This document shows positions 14,484 to 20,666 of a stretch of DNA of 48,547 nucleotides, piece after piece; position 1 is the first letter of the stretch; each line of letters starts with the position of its first letter. Below the pieces are notes generated by a model that saw only the letters and a list, made by a program, of their open reading frames with translations, was not told where the DNA came from and searched no databases. Both the position numbers and the translations under genes were made by a program. The stretch lies in the NCBI GenBank assembly GCA_029262535.1, contig JAJCZF010000009.1:1-48547 (forward strand). The letters are read 5' to 3'. Origin of the DNA: Deltaproteobacteria bacterium. Its GTDB lineage: Bacteria; Desulfobacterota; GWC2-55-46; JAJCZF01.

Positions 14484-15443
14484 CTATGATTCCCAAAGCC
14501 CGGTTGAAAGATACTTGTCGCCGCCGTCCGGGAATATGGCTACCACGACACCCTTTTCAGTCTTACTTGCTATGTCAAGCGCGCCCAGAAGGGCCGCACC
14601 GGACGACTGCCCGACCAAAAGCCCCTCTTCACGGGCGAGCCTTCTTACCATCTTATAAGACTCTTCCGTGCAGGCCGGATACTTCTCGTCGTGCTCGCCC
14701 TCATGATATATGCCGGGCACAATGGAAGATTCCATATGTTTTAGACCTTCAAGGCCGTGAAAAGCGTTATCCGGCTCCACGGCTATGACCTGGATATCCT
14801 TATTAAATTCTTTAAGCGCCCTTCCGGTGCCCATTATTGTGCCGCCGGTGCCGATGGAGGCTACAAAGTGCGTCACGGCCCCGCCGGTCTGTTCGATAAT
14901 CTCCGGCCCGGTGCCGTAATAGTGGGCCTCCGGGTTAGAAGGATTGTTGTACTGGTCGAGCTTGCAGTACTTTTCCGGGTCCTTTACATATAACTTCCAT
15001 GCGAGCCTTATCGCGCCGTCCGAGCCCTCAAGGGGGTCGGAGTAGATAACATTAGCCCCGTAAGCATGAAGCATTCGCTTGCGCTCCTGACTGACATTTT
15101 CGGGCACTACAAGGTCGGAACGATAACCCTTTACCGCTGCTATCCACGCATATGCGATGCCTGTGTTACCGCTTGTCGAATCGAGTATGATCTTATCCTT
15201 GGTCAGACGTCCGGCCTGCTCCGCGTCGTTTATCATGCGAAGCGCTGCACGATCCTTTACGGAACCACCTGGATTGGCCCCCTCAAGCTTTGCATAGATC
15301 TCAACGCCTTCGGGTATGCCTGCTGTTATCTTATTAAGCCTTACGAGCGGAGTATTTCCGACCAGCTCTGTAGCGCACTTCATCGAACTCCTGAAGTGGC
15401 CGGCCCCCTGCATCACACTCTTTACCTGTCCGCCTGCGCTCAT
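14484..15443 (-). CDS. cysM: Cysteine synthase B / O-phosphoserine-type sulfhydrylase
   Basis: This PLP enzyme replaces the hydroxyl-ester of an activated serine with sulfur. ELVGNTPLVRLNKI near the N-terminus, the PLP lysine in GGSVKDRAALRM, the substrate loop DSTSGNTGIAYA and the phosphate cradle SIGTGGTIMGTGR are all present, and the length is normal. Coupling to a JAMM protease and an E1 enzyme makes it likely that it uses thiocarboxylated carrier protein, as CysM does with CysO in Mycobacterium tuberculosis. The ATG at 15443 has AAGGA ~10 bases upstream. A second ATG at 15383 (MKCATEL) has AGGAG 4 bases upstream and would match shorter homologues, so the start is unsettled. Confidence 0.9.
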   Translation of the reverse strand: MSAGGQVKSVMQGAGHFRSSMKCATELVGNTPLVRLNKITAGIPEGVEIYAKLEGANPGGSVKDRAALRMINDAEQAGRLTKDKIILDSTSGNTGIAYAWIAAVKGYRSDLVVPENVSQERKRMLHAYGANVIYSDPLEGSDGAIRLAWKLYVKDPEKYCKLDQYNNPSNPEAHYYGTGPEIIEQTGGAVTHFVASIGTGGTIMGTGRALKEFNKDIQVIAVEPDNAFHGLEGLKHMESSIVPGIYHEGEHDEKYPACTEESYKMVRRLAREEGLLVGQSSGAALLGALDIASKTEKGVVVAIFPDGGDKYLSTGLWES

Positions 15444-15474
15444 GAAAAATATCGTCCTTATCAAGAAATTTATT

Positions 15475-15628
15475 TAAAAAAAGGCCGCCCTAAACAGGCC
15501 GACCTTACAGAACAAAATAAAGCAACCCCATCCAACCTAAATAAAAATTGGGGTTGCACTCCAACCGGACGGCCTACTGAAAGACCCTACAGTTTGTCAG
15601 GAATACCTTAGTACTTCACTCAAGTATA
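15475..15628 (-). promoter_or_regulatory. Structured cysM leader with attenuator-like terminator
   Basis: On the minus strand the ~140-nt leader has three pairings. A 9-bp hairpin GCAACCCCA / TGGGGTTGC spans 15556-15522. A terminator GGTCGGCC / GGGCGGCC lies at 15505-15483, followed by seven T. An upstream AGGCCGTCC (15575-15567) can pair completely, with one G-U, with the GGGCGGCCT strand of the terminator. That is the logic of an antiterminator switch. It matches no riboswitch class I know: no T-box AGGGTGG motif and no S-box core. A leader peptide in the second hairpin (ATG at 15532, eight codons) is possible but has no cysteine. Confidence 0.5.
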
Positions 15629-15651
15629 GAATGCCACAGAAAAATTGTCAA
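15623..15651 (-). promoter_or_regulatory. Sigma-70 promoter of the cysM operon
   Basis: On the minus strand TTGACA (15651-15646) and TATACT (15628-15623) are exactly 17 bp apart, near consensus. Transcription would begin near 15616 and cover the attenuator-like leader, cysM, the JAMM protease and the moeB-like gene, perhaps running on to the radical-SAM-like and SLC13 genes. Confidence 0.75.
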
Positions 15652-15752
15652 CAATTATTTGCAGATAGCGTTGTCCTATTATCCATAGGATTATAAGGGG
15701 GTTATAGGGAATAAGTGCCATAAAAGTTTTTCATGAAGATCACCATGAACGT

Positions 15753-15791
15753 AAATTGGCCGGGTCGCATCTGATGCGACCCGGCCAATTT
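15753..15791. terminator. Perfect long hairpin, probable terminator
   Basis: An 18-bp perfect inverted repeat (AAATTGGCCGGGTCGCAT and its complement) with a three-base loop. The ends are AAATT/AATTT, so a modest T-run follows on either strand. It lies ~20 bp after the stop of the small protein at 15812 and likely ends that transcript. Confidence 0.75.
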
Positions 15792-15811
15792 AGAGTAAAA
15801 GAGTTTTGACC

Positions 15812-15913
15812 CTATATCTTGAGCATACAGTACAAGATACCCACGGTAACGAGGTTGAATGCAAAGGCTAGTGCGATAATAGACCTGTCGATTGCGCCTT
15901 CCTTGTAGTCCAT
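15812..15913 (-). CDS. Small single-pass membrane protein, 33 aa
   Basis: ATG at 15913 follows GGAGG 8 bases upstream, a strong ribosome site for so short a frame. The product is MDYKEGAIDR, then a hydrophobic run SIIALAFAFNLVTVGILYCM, then LKI: a short charged N-terminus and one membrane span. A terminator hairpin follows. No family is recognised. A second protein of nearly the same size and plan is encoded ~220 bp upstream at 16137. Possible roles are a small subunit of a membrane complex or a stress miniprotein; neither is shown. Confidence 0.6.
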   Translation of the reverse strand: MDYKEGAIDRSIIALAFAFNLVTVGILYCMLKI

Positions 15914-16136
15914 CTTTGCGACCTCCCTGTCGTTAAAGTGAATCGGCTAAGAACTCTACCGGCTCTCTCCCATAGGATTTTCCCCTATAGAGTATCTATC
16001 GGCAATGTCGATCCGGGGCTTTAGGGAAAAAGAACCGGTAATCATGAAAAAACAAAGATATATAGCTAATCGGCAGAGAGACGAAAAACTGCGAAAAAAA
16101 GGGCATCATGCGGGGCGGAGAATACGGCTAGCAAAC

Positions 16137-16241
16137 CTAACCGTTCAAGACGAAAAACCATAGAAAGATGGCCCCAACCATCAGAATATTAATGGCTGCC
16201 CCTATGAGGATGAGAGATAGGTCATTTTTAACAATCTTCAT
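16137..16241 (-). CDS. Small single-pass membrane protein, 34 aa
   Basis: ATG at 16241 is preceded by AGGTAAGGA. The product is MKIVKNDLSLILIGAAINIL followed by MVGAIFLWFFVLNG: a basic N-terminus and a single hydrophobic helix with Gly-Ala packing residues. Size, layout and neighbouring position resemble the 33-residue protein at 15812, but sequence similarity is slight (Asn within the span in both). A TATAAT lies ~70 bp upstream. The function is unknown. Confidence 0.55.
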   Translation of the reverse strand: MKIVKNDLSLILIGAAINILMVGAIFLWFFVLNG

Positions 16242-16419
16242 GTCCTTACCTGCGTTTAAAGGCTTATAATAGCCAACTATAAAAACTATCTTAAACTCTA
16301 TCTATGACCCATTATACAGGGCCTACAATTAAGATATTATTAGAAAGCAACAGGGGGCGGAATCGAATAGTTTTGAATGCTCGATATCTCAGCGCACATA
16401 TATTAGAGCTTTGGGAGAT

Positions 16420-16451
16420 AAAAAAAGCCCCCGCGTAAAGAACGCGGGGGC
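16420..16451 (-). terminator. Rho-independent terminator of the thrC-sir-tusA operon
   Basis: On the minus strand GCCCCCGCGT and its complement form a perfect stem with a short loop (TTCTTT-type), followed by a run of seven T. It lies ~50 bp after the NIL-domain gene and closes the five-gene operon that begins at thrC. Confidence 0.92.
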
Positions 16452-16502
16452 CTGGATGGATTTATTACAGGTCTTTCTTACTCTAGTCTCAGCGGGAAGG
16501 AT

Positions 16503-16748
16503 TTACTCTCCGATAACGCCAAGCTCGATAGGTTCGACCTTTACGCCGTGTTCCTTAAAGTACTCGACCGCCTTGTCGATCTCTTGCTCAGGACCGACAA
16601 GCTCAAGCGCTACAAGACCGAGATCTTCCGAGACACTGGCCTGACGGATATTGGTCTCCACCTTAAAGAGCCTTCCTACTTGATAGATAAGGGGTTCTTT
16701 TACAAGCTCCTTCGAGTAGGTAAGGTAGTATCTCTTCTTTGCGTCCAT
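16503..16748 (-). CDS. NIL-domain protein
   Basis: The 81 residues form one ferredoxin-like NIL domain (KRYYLTYSKELVKEPLIYQV, then the VETNIRQASVSEDLGLVALEL and IDKAVEYFKEHGVKVEPIE segments). This domain is found at the C-terminus of the methionine importer ATPase MetN, where it binds methionine and reduces transport. Free-standing copies beside sulfur-transfer genes are common in anaerobes and may sense methionine or serve in sulfur delivery. Its ATG overlaps the stop of the sulfur carrier (TAATG), so the two are coupled. Confidence 0.88.
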   Translation of the reverse strand: MDAKKRYYLTYSKELVKEPLIYQVGRLFKVETNIRQASVSEDLGLVALELVGPEQEIDKAVEYFKEHGVKVEPIELGVIGE

Positions 16749-17032
16749 TACCGGGCTCCTCCGGCAATGGCCGGTATGATGGAAAGCTCGTCGCCGTCCT
16801 TAAGCGAGCTTTCGAGGTTATCGGCAAAACGGATGTCCTCGTCGTTAAGGTATATATTCACAAAACGCCTGAGTGAACCGTCATCCTCGCATATGCGCTC
16901 CTTAAGCCCCGTGTAGTTGGCCTCCAGGTTCTCTATGATCTCTTTGATATTGACGCCGGTCGCAGAGACCTCTTCCTGGTCATTCGTTATCTTTCTTAAC
17001 GGGGTCGGTATCCTTACTTTTACTTCTGCCAT
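16748..17032 (-). CDS. Ubiquitin-fold sulfur carrier (MoaD/ThiS/HcyS type) ending Gly-Gly-Ala-Arg
   Basis: The 94-residue beta-grasp protein (VKVRIPTPLRKITNDQEEVS ... NIYLNDEDIRF ... LKDGDELSIIPAIAGG) has the MoaD-like length and the final Gly-Gly at residues 91-92. Two residues, Ala-Arg, follow, so the glycine is not yet free. Carriers with such tails (QbsE; HcyS of Wolinella) are trimmed by a JAMM protease before adenylation. A matching protease and E1 are encoded ~2.5 kb downstream. The ATG has AGGAGG eight bases upstream. Palindromic element R4 separates it from tusA. A molybdopterin role is unlikely, since no moa genes are near. Confidence 0.9.
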   Translation of the reverse strand: MAEVKVRIPTPLRKITNDQEEVSATGVNIKEIIENLEANYTGLKERICEDDGSLRRFVNIYLNDEDIRFADNLESSLKDGDELSIIPAIAGGAR

Positions 17033-17073
17033 GCCTATATCCTCCTGGTTTCTTCTAAAAAATTATTCCTATT

Positions 17074-17200
17074 TTAAAAATTAGAGATTTTTTCCGAGGT
17101 CGAGGCGGGGCTGAAAATAAAAAGCGGAGTGTATGCCTTATACATGAGCATTTTTATTTTCAGTCCCAACGAAGAGATCGGGAAAAAGATCAATTTTTAG
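17074..17200. repeat. Three-stem palindromic element, copy R4
   Basis: AAAAATTAGAGATTTTTTCC opens and GGGAAAAAGATCAATTTTTA closes the element. The second stem is CCGAGGTC / GAGATCGGG, the inner stem GGGGCTGAAAATAAAAA / TTTTTATTTTCAGTCCC, and the apical pair GTGTAT / ATACAT. The first three bases of its minus-strand reading are the tusA stop codon. It lies inside an operon, between tusA and the sulfur carrier. Confidence 0.87.
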
Positions 17201-17436
17201 CTCTTCTCAATCTTTAGCCTGAAGTATCCGTCCTCTTTCTTAACATCTACTATGGTGTGGCCCTCGTCCTTAATCGACTTCGGAACGTTTTGTATGGGCT
17301 CGCCCGAGTCGAGCACTATCTCAAGCACCTGTCCGGCGTCGAGCATCTCAAGCTTTAGCTTGGTCTTTACGAAATTTATCGGACACATTACGCCCCTGAG
17401 ATCGAGTTCGGCGTCGGCCTTTATCTCCTCGCTCAT
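17197..17436 (-). CDS. tusA: TusA-family sulfurtransferase
   Basis: The 79 residues have the TusA/SirA core: LDLRGVMCPINFVKTKLKLE with the sulfur-carrying Cys in the CPxN motif (MCPIN), then VLEIVLDSGEPIQNVPKSIK and GHTIVDVKKEDGYFRLKI. TusA-like proteins relay persulfide sulfur. The start ATG overlaps the sulfite reductase stop by four bases (ATGA), so this protein may receive reduced sulfur in step with Sir and hand it to the sulfur carrier encoded next. The tRNA-thiolation role of E. coli TusA need not apply. Confidence 0.9.
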   Translation of the reverse strand: MSEEIKADAELDLRGVMCPINFVKTKLKLEMLDAGQVLEIVLDSGEPIQNVPKSIKDEGHTIVDVKKEDGYFRLKIEKS

Positions 17437-18389
17437 ATTTCCTCCCTAACCGGAGAGCCGCTTTCAAAGGTCTCCTTCATATGCTCCTGGTAACTATCGT
17501 AACCCACGCGCCTGATGGTGAAACCTATACGCTCACCGCGTATGCCGTTGGCAAGATACCATTCGATGGTCTTCTCTATGACCTCTGGCACCTTCTCGTC
17601 CGGGATAAAGTTGGCCTGAGCAAAGGCCTCAAGCGGATGGCGTCCGTGTTTGCCGCCAATCCTTATTATATGACCGGTCCTCTTTGCGGTCCACGAGCCG
17701 GTCGGACAGGCGCGTATGCAATCGCCGCAATAGATGCAGTTCTCTTCCTTAAAGATCGGCTTGCCGGTATCGGGGTCGGCCTCTATGGCGTCCTCTTTGC
17801 AGACCTCGGAGCAGATAGTACAACCGGTGCAGCTCGGCTCGTCCCAGACCGGGTCAACTACACCCTGAAAGCCAAGATCCATCTCACGCGTCCTCGAACA
17901 ATCGAGGGGACAGCCGGAGAAGGATATCTTGAACTTATGGTGCGTAGGCGTACCGAAGAACTTTTCATCGACCATCCTTGCAAGCCCCTGCGTATCGGTT
18001 AGACCGTTAGGGTTGTACTCGCAACCGCCACAGGCCGTAGGGACCCTGACGCGCGGGCCGCACGAAGCTACCTTCATGCCAATCTCGGCGAGCTTTTCTA
18101 CTATCTTTGAAAATTCTTTGTAGTTGACATAAAGTATCTCGAGCGACTGCCTGTAGCTGAAGTGAACGACGCCCTCAAGGCTATATTCGTCAGCGATCTT
18201 TGAGACCTCGATAAGGTTCTTGGTGGTCATGCGTCCACCGGGACATCTCAGGCGTACGGTAAAGAGGTCCTTCTGACGCTGTTTGATAAAACCGCCGGTC
18301 TTCAGGTCGTTAAAGTCTATCTTTTTTTCGGTGGTGCCGTCTATATTGACATCCACCTTGTGTGATTTGTCTTCGATGAAACGATCCAT
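17433..18389 (-). CDS. Small assimilatory-type sulfite reductase with inserted ferredoxin domain
   Basis: The 318-residue siroheme/[4Fe-4S] enzyme would reduce sulfite to sulfide. LFTVRLRCPGGRMTTKNL is the N-terminal half-domain. TACGGCEYNP and FSGCPLDCSR supply the CX5C/CX3C-type ligands for the siroheme-coupled cluster. CTGCTICSEVCKEDAI and CIYCGDCIRACPTGSW are two 4Fe-4S ferredoxin motifs between the catalytic elements. This layout belongs to single-subunit, low-molecular-mass reductases of anaerobes (Dsr-like/Fsr-like group), not to the NADPH CysI type. It is second in the SAM-I-led operon and overlaps tusA. Confidence 0.87.
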   Translation of the reverse strand: MDRFIEDKSHKVDVNIDGTTEKKIDFNDLKTGGFIKQRQKDLFTVRLRCPGGRMTTKNLIEVSKIADEYSLEGVVHFSYRQSLEILYVNYKEFSKIVEKLAEIGMKVASCGPRVRVPTACGGCEYNPNGLTDTQGLARMVDEKFFGTPTHHKFKISFSGCPLDCSRTREMDLGFQGVVDPVWDEPSCTGCTICSEVCKEDAIEADPDTGKPIFKEENCIYCGDCIRACPTGSWTAKRTGHIIRIGGKHGRHPLEAFAQANFIPDEKVPEVIEKTIEWYLANGIRGERIGFTIRRVGYDSYQEHMKETFESGSPVREEI

Positions 18390-18498
18390 ATTAATGCCGC
18401 TCCTTTATCTCTATAGTTTTTTGTAAATTTGATATCTATTAATAGTACCCGAAAAAGGCCTTGGTAGCAAGGCCAAAGCCTAACATAAAGCCGCGCAA

Positions 18499-19761
18499 CT
18501 AACCTTTGGCAGCGGCCTTATATTTCTCTCCGCTACGGCTCACCAGCTCCTCGAAGTCGGCGATATTGGCGTTAATAACCGGTGGTTCGACAAGATTGCC
18601 TTCAAGCGCCTCCTGCGTCTTGAGGCCGTTTCCGGTTATCGAAAGGACTATAGATTCGTCTCTCGGTATGACGCCGTTCTCTATCAGTTTCTTTGCCGCG
18701 CCGAGTGTTACGCCCCCTGCGGTCTCGGCAAATATACCCTCGGTCTCGGCCAGAAGCTTCATGGCGTCGAGAATCTCCTGATCGGTGACGTCCTCACCGG
18801 TGCCGCCGGTCTCGCGCATGGTGCGCGCGGCATAGTAGCCGTCGGCGGGGTTCCCTATTGCAAGGGATTTCGCTATCGTATCGGGATGTACCGGCTCTAT
18901 CAGCTCCTTACCCGCCTTTACGGCCCTTACTATCGGGTTACAGCCGGCGGCCTGCGCTCCGTAGACCTTCGTCTCTACCGGATCGTCTAAAAGGCCGACC
19001 TTCTCGAACTCTTTAAAGGCCTTTAAAATCTTACATATCAATGAGCCACCGGCCATCGGAACGACGACATGCTTCGGCGTCTTCCAGCCCAACTGCTCGG
19101 CTATCTCAAAACCAAAGGCCTTGGAGCCCTCGGCATAATATGGCCTGATATTAATATTTACAAATGCCCAGCCGTAACGCCCCGCGATCTCGCTGCAAAG
19201 GCGGTTGACCTCATCGTAGGTGCCCTTGATGCCAACCACATGCGTACCGTATACAAGCGTGCCGAGCACCTTGCTACGCTCCAGGTTATGCGGGATAAAG
19301 ACGTAGTTCTCCATGCCGCATGCCGCGGCGTTTGCCGCGACCGAGTTGGCGAGGTTTCCTGTCGATGCGCAAGATACGACCTTAAAACCCATCTCGCGCG
19401 CCCTCGACATGGCTACAGATACGACACGATCCTTAAAGGAAAGAGACGGAAAGTTAACGGCGTCGTTCTTGATATAAAGCTCTTCGACCCCTAGCACTTT
19501 GGCAAGGTTGCCGGCCTTAACAAGCGGCGTAAAACCGACCTGCATTCCGACCGTCGGATCGCCCTCAAGCGGCAAGAGCTCTTTATAACGCCACATATTC
19601 GACCCGCGAGACTCGATAAGCTCGCGTGTAATAACCTTTTTAATCTCGTCATAGTTATAATCGACCTCAAGAGGGCCGAAACAATATTCACACACATGGA
19701 GCGCCTCAAGCGGAAAGTCCCGCCCGCACTCTCTACATTTTAAAGACTTTACAAAACCCAT
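18499..19761 (-). CDS. thrC: Threonine synthase
   Basis: The 420-residue PLP enzyme normally converts O-phosphohomoserine to threonine. An N-terminal zinc ribbon (CRECGRDFPLEALHVCEYC) is followed by GFTPLVKAGNL, the PLP lysine in SLSFKDRVVSVA, STGNLANSVAA and the late SITGNGLKTQ. It heads an operon with sulfite reductase, TusA, a sulfur carrier and a NIL protein, controlled by a SAM-I riboswitch, an unusual setting for a pure threonine gene. O-phosphohomoserine is also a plausible acceptor for sulfur, so a role in homocysteine supply is possible, but the sequence itself looks like ordinary ThrC. The ribosome site is weak. Confidence 0.9.
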   Translation of the reverse strand: MGFVKSLKCRECGRDFPLEALHVCEYCFGPLEVDYNYDEIKKVITRELIESRGSNMWRYKELLPLEGDPTVGMQVGFTPLVKAGNLAKVLGVEELYIKNDAVNFPSLSFKDRVVSVAMSRAREMGFKVVSCASTGNLANSVAANAAACGMENYVFIPHNLERSKVLGTLVYGTHVVGIKGTYDEVNRLCSEIAGRYGWAFVNINIRPYYAEGSKAFGFEIAEQLGWKTPKHVVVPMAGGSLICKILKAFKEFEKVGLLDDPVETKVYGAQAAGCNPIVRAVKAGKELIEPVHPDTIAKSLAIGNPADGYYAARTMRETGGTGEDVTDQEILDAMKLLAETEGIFAETAGGVTLGAAKKLIENGVIPRDESIVLSITGNGLKTQEALEGNLVEPPVINANIADFEELVSRSGEKYKAAAKG

Positions 19762-20065
19762 TTTCTACAAACCTTTCTCTTAAAGACCTAGAGACGCAGG
19801 GAAAACTTTTTGTAAAAAGGCACTACCGTGCGGTTAATAATAGCGCGAATCAATAGTATAAAGCATATTTACGCCAAAGAACCTACAGTGCGCCATTGCA
19901 CAACGCAGTTGTTCCCCACACCCCTTTCAAAAACTTTTAATATTTGGCCCATTCTTGCCCCCATAAAAAAGGGAAGCAAAGATGAACCAAAGACCAAGAG
20001 TTCCTGAGAGGAATATGAGGGGAAGACTTCCTATAGAAAGACTTCCCCGCAACTCTAAACGACCC
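19762..20065 (-). other. Non-coding leader between SAM-I terminator and thrC
   Basis: About 300 bp of transcribed leader with no convincing gene. It contains a hairpin GGGGAAG ... CTTCCCC at 20019-20048, with one A-A mismatch in the stem, and a GCGCACTGTAGG...GTGC-type imperfect pair near 19890. Short open frames here overlap the riboswitch region and lack ribosome sites. Confidence 0.5.
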
Positions 20066-20101
20066 AAAAAAAGCCCCTTCTTTATAAAGAAAAGAAGAGG
20101 C
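20066..20101 (-). terminator. Expression-platform terminator of the SAM-I riboswitch
   Basis: On the minus strand GCCTCTTCTT pairs with AAGAAGGGGC (one T-G pair), followed by TTTTTTT. It starts ~17 nt after the aptamer's closing helix, the usual place for an OFF switch in which SAM binding allows termination. Confidence 0.85.
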
Positions 20102-20117
20102 GTCATCGGTAAACCTT

Positions 20118-20234
20118 TTCTTATCCTCCAAGCCCCCTGCGGGTCTTGCTGGAATTAGCACCTGTCGCCCCGTTTAACGGAGGCCGGTTGCTGTGGCTTC
20201 AAAGGGCCAGTCCCTCAGCCACTCTCGATAAGAG
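20118..20234 (-). promoter_or_regulatory. SAM-I (S-box) riboswitch
   Basis: Read on the minus strand, the aptamer has the S-box core in order: P1 5' strand CTTATC, GAGAGTGG, GAGGGACTGGCCC, then TGAAGCC, CAGCAACC, GGTGCTAATTCC and CAGCAAGACC, and the P1 3' strand GGATAAG. All conserved blocks of the SAM-I class are present. It is followed by a terminator and then thrC, so high S-adenosylmethionine should shut off thrC, sulfite reductase, tusA, the sulfur carrier and the NIL gene. Confidence 0.96.
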
Positions 20235-20256
20235 CTATTCAATTTTGGTAAGCACT

Positions 20257-20285
20257 AATATATTACTTATCTATACGATTGTCAA
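20257..20285 (-). promoter_or_regulatory. Sigma-70 promoter of the SAM-I / thrC operon
   Basis: On the minus strand TTGACA (20285-20280) and TATATT (20262-20257) are separated by 17 bp. The predicted start is ~10 nt before the riboswitch P1 helix. Confidence 0.8.
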
Positions 20286-20340
20286 GGGGATTTCTCATAG
20301 GCCGACTGCCGCATAGAGGATACGGGTGTCGGGTTTGACG

Positions 20341-20370
20341 TTGACCCCGCTCATCCGGTCATGGTATTCT
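20341..20370 (+). promoter_or_regulatory. Possible promoter of the small Cys-rich gene
   Basis: TTGACC (20341) and TATTCT (20365-20370) are 18 bp apart. The ~80-nt leader that follows is G/C-rich and could fold (CGGCAAAAGGTCGCGGCC...GCCGC), but it fits no RNA family I recognise. Confidence 0.35.
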
Positions 20371-20452
20371 TTAAGTATTAATGCACGGCAAAAGGTCGCG
20401 GCCCGAACGGAGCCTTGAGACTACGCCGCAAACTTTTACAAGTCCATAGGCC

Positions 20453-20653
20453 ATGAAACGCTGTCCATTCAGCAAGTTGCAATGCAACTGCCCCGGTGAT
20501 ACCTGCGAACTTTTTTCCAGCGACGATAAGTGCGCCTACGTCAATTCCAAAGAATCGGCCGCGGCAAGCAAAAGTTTTAAAAAGCTCCCGAAAACCGAGT
20601 TGACACCCTTTAAACCCAAATATATACAAAAAAGAAGAAGCGGCAAGAAGTAG
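20453..20653 (+). CDS. Small cysteine-rich basic protein, 66 aa
   Basis: I recognise no named family. The first 27 residues hold five cysteines (C4, C11, C13, C18, C27; MKRCPFSKLQCNCPGDTCEL then FSSDDKCAYV), enough for a small metal site or zinc knuckle. The rest is a Lys/Ser/Pro-rich tail ending KRRSGKK, likely disordered and possibly nucleic-acid binding. No clear ribosome site is seen before the ATG. The Cys spacing and codon choice look coding, and the antisense frame looks worse. It stands alone between the divergent riboswitch promoter and the convergent TldD/PmbA gene. Confidence 0.5.
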   Translation: MKRCPFSKLQCNCPGDTCELFSSDDKCAYVNSKESAAASKSFKKLPKTELTPFKPKYIQKRRSGKK

Positions 20654-20666
20654 CTTCCCTTCCTTT

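Noticed and set aside
15475..15628. A T-box (tRNA-Cys) leader before cysM
   Set aside because: The T-box AGGGTGG-type sequence and a specifier stem are not found; only the terminator/antiterminator logic remains.
13200..17032. Molybdopterin synthesis as the role of the MoaD/MoeB-like proteins
   Set aside because: No moaA, moaC, moaE, mog or moeA is nearby; the partners are CysM, a JAMM protease, TusA and sulfite reductase.
8247..17200. The palindromes as integron attC sites, since they follow genes in one orientation
   Set aside because: No RYYYAAC/GTTRRRY core pair is visible at the ends, no integrase gene is present, and the genes are ordinary operon members, one with its promoter and leader.
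19937..20161. A 74-codon frame upstream of thrC
   Set aside because: It overlaps the SAM-I aptamer and its terminator, so its open state is better explained by the structured RNA.
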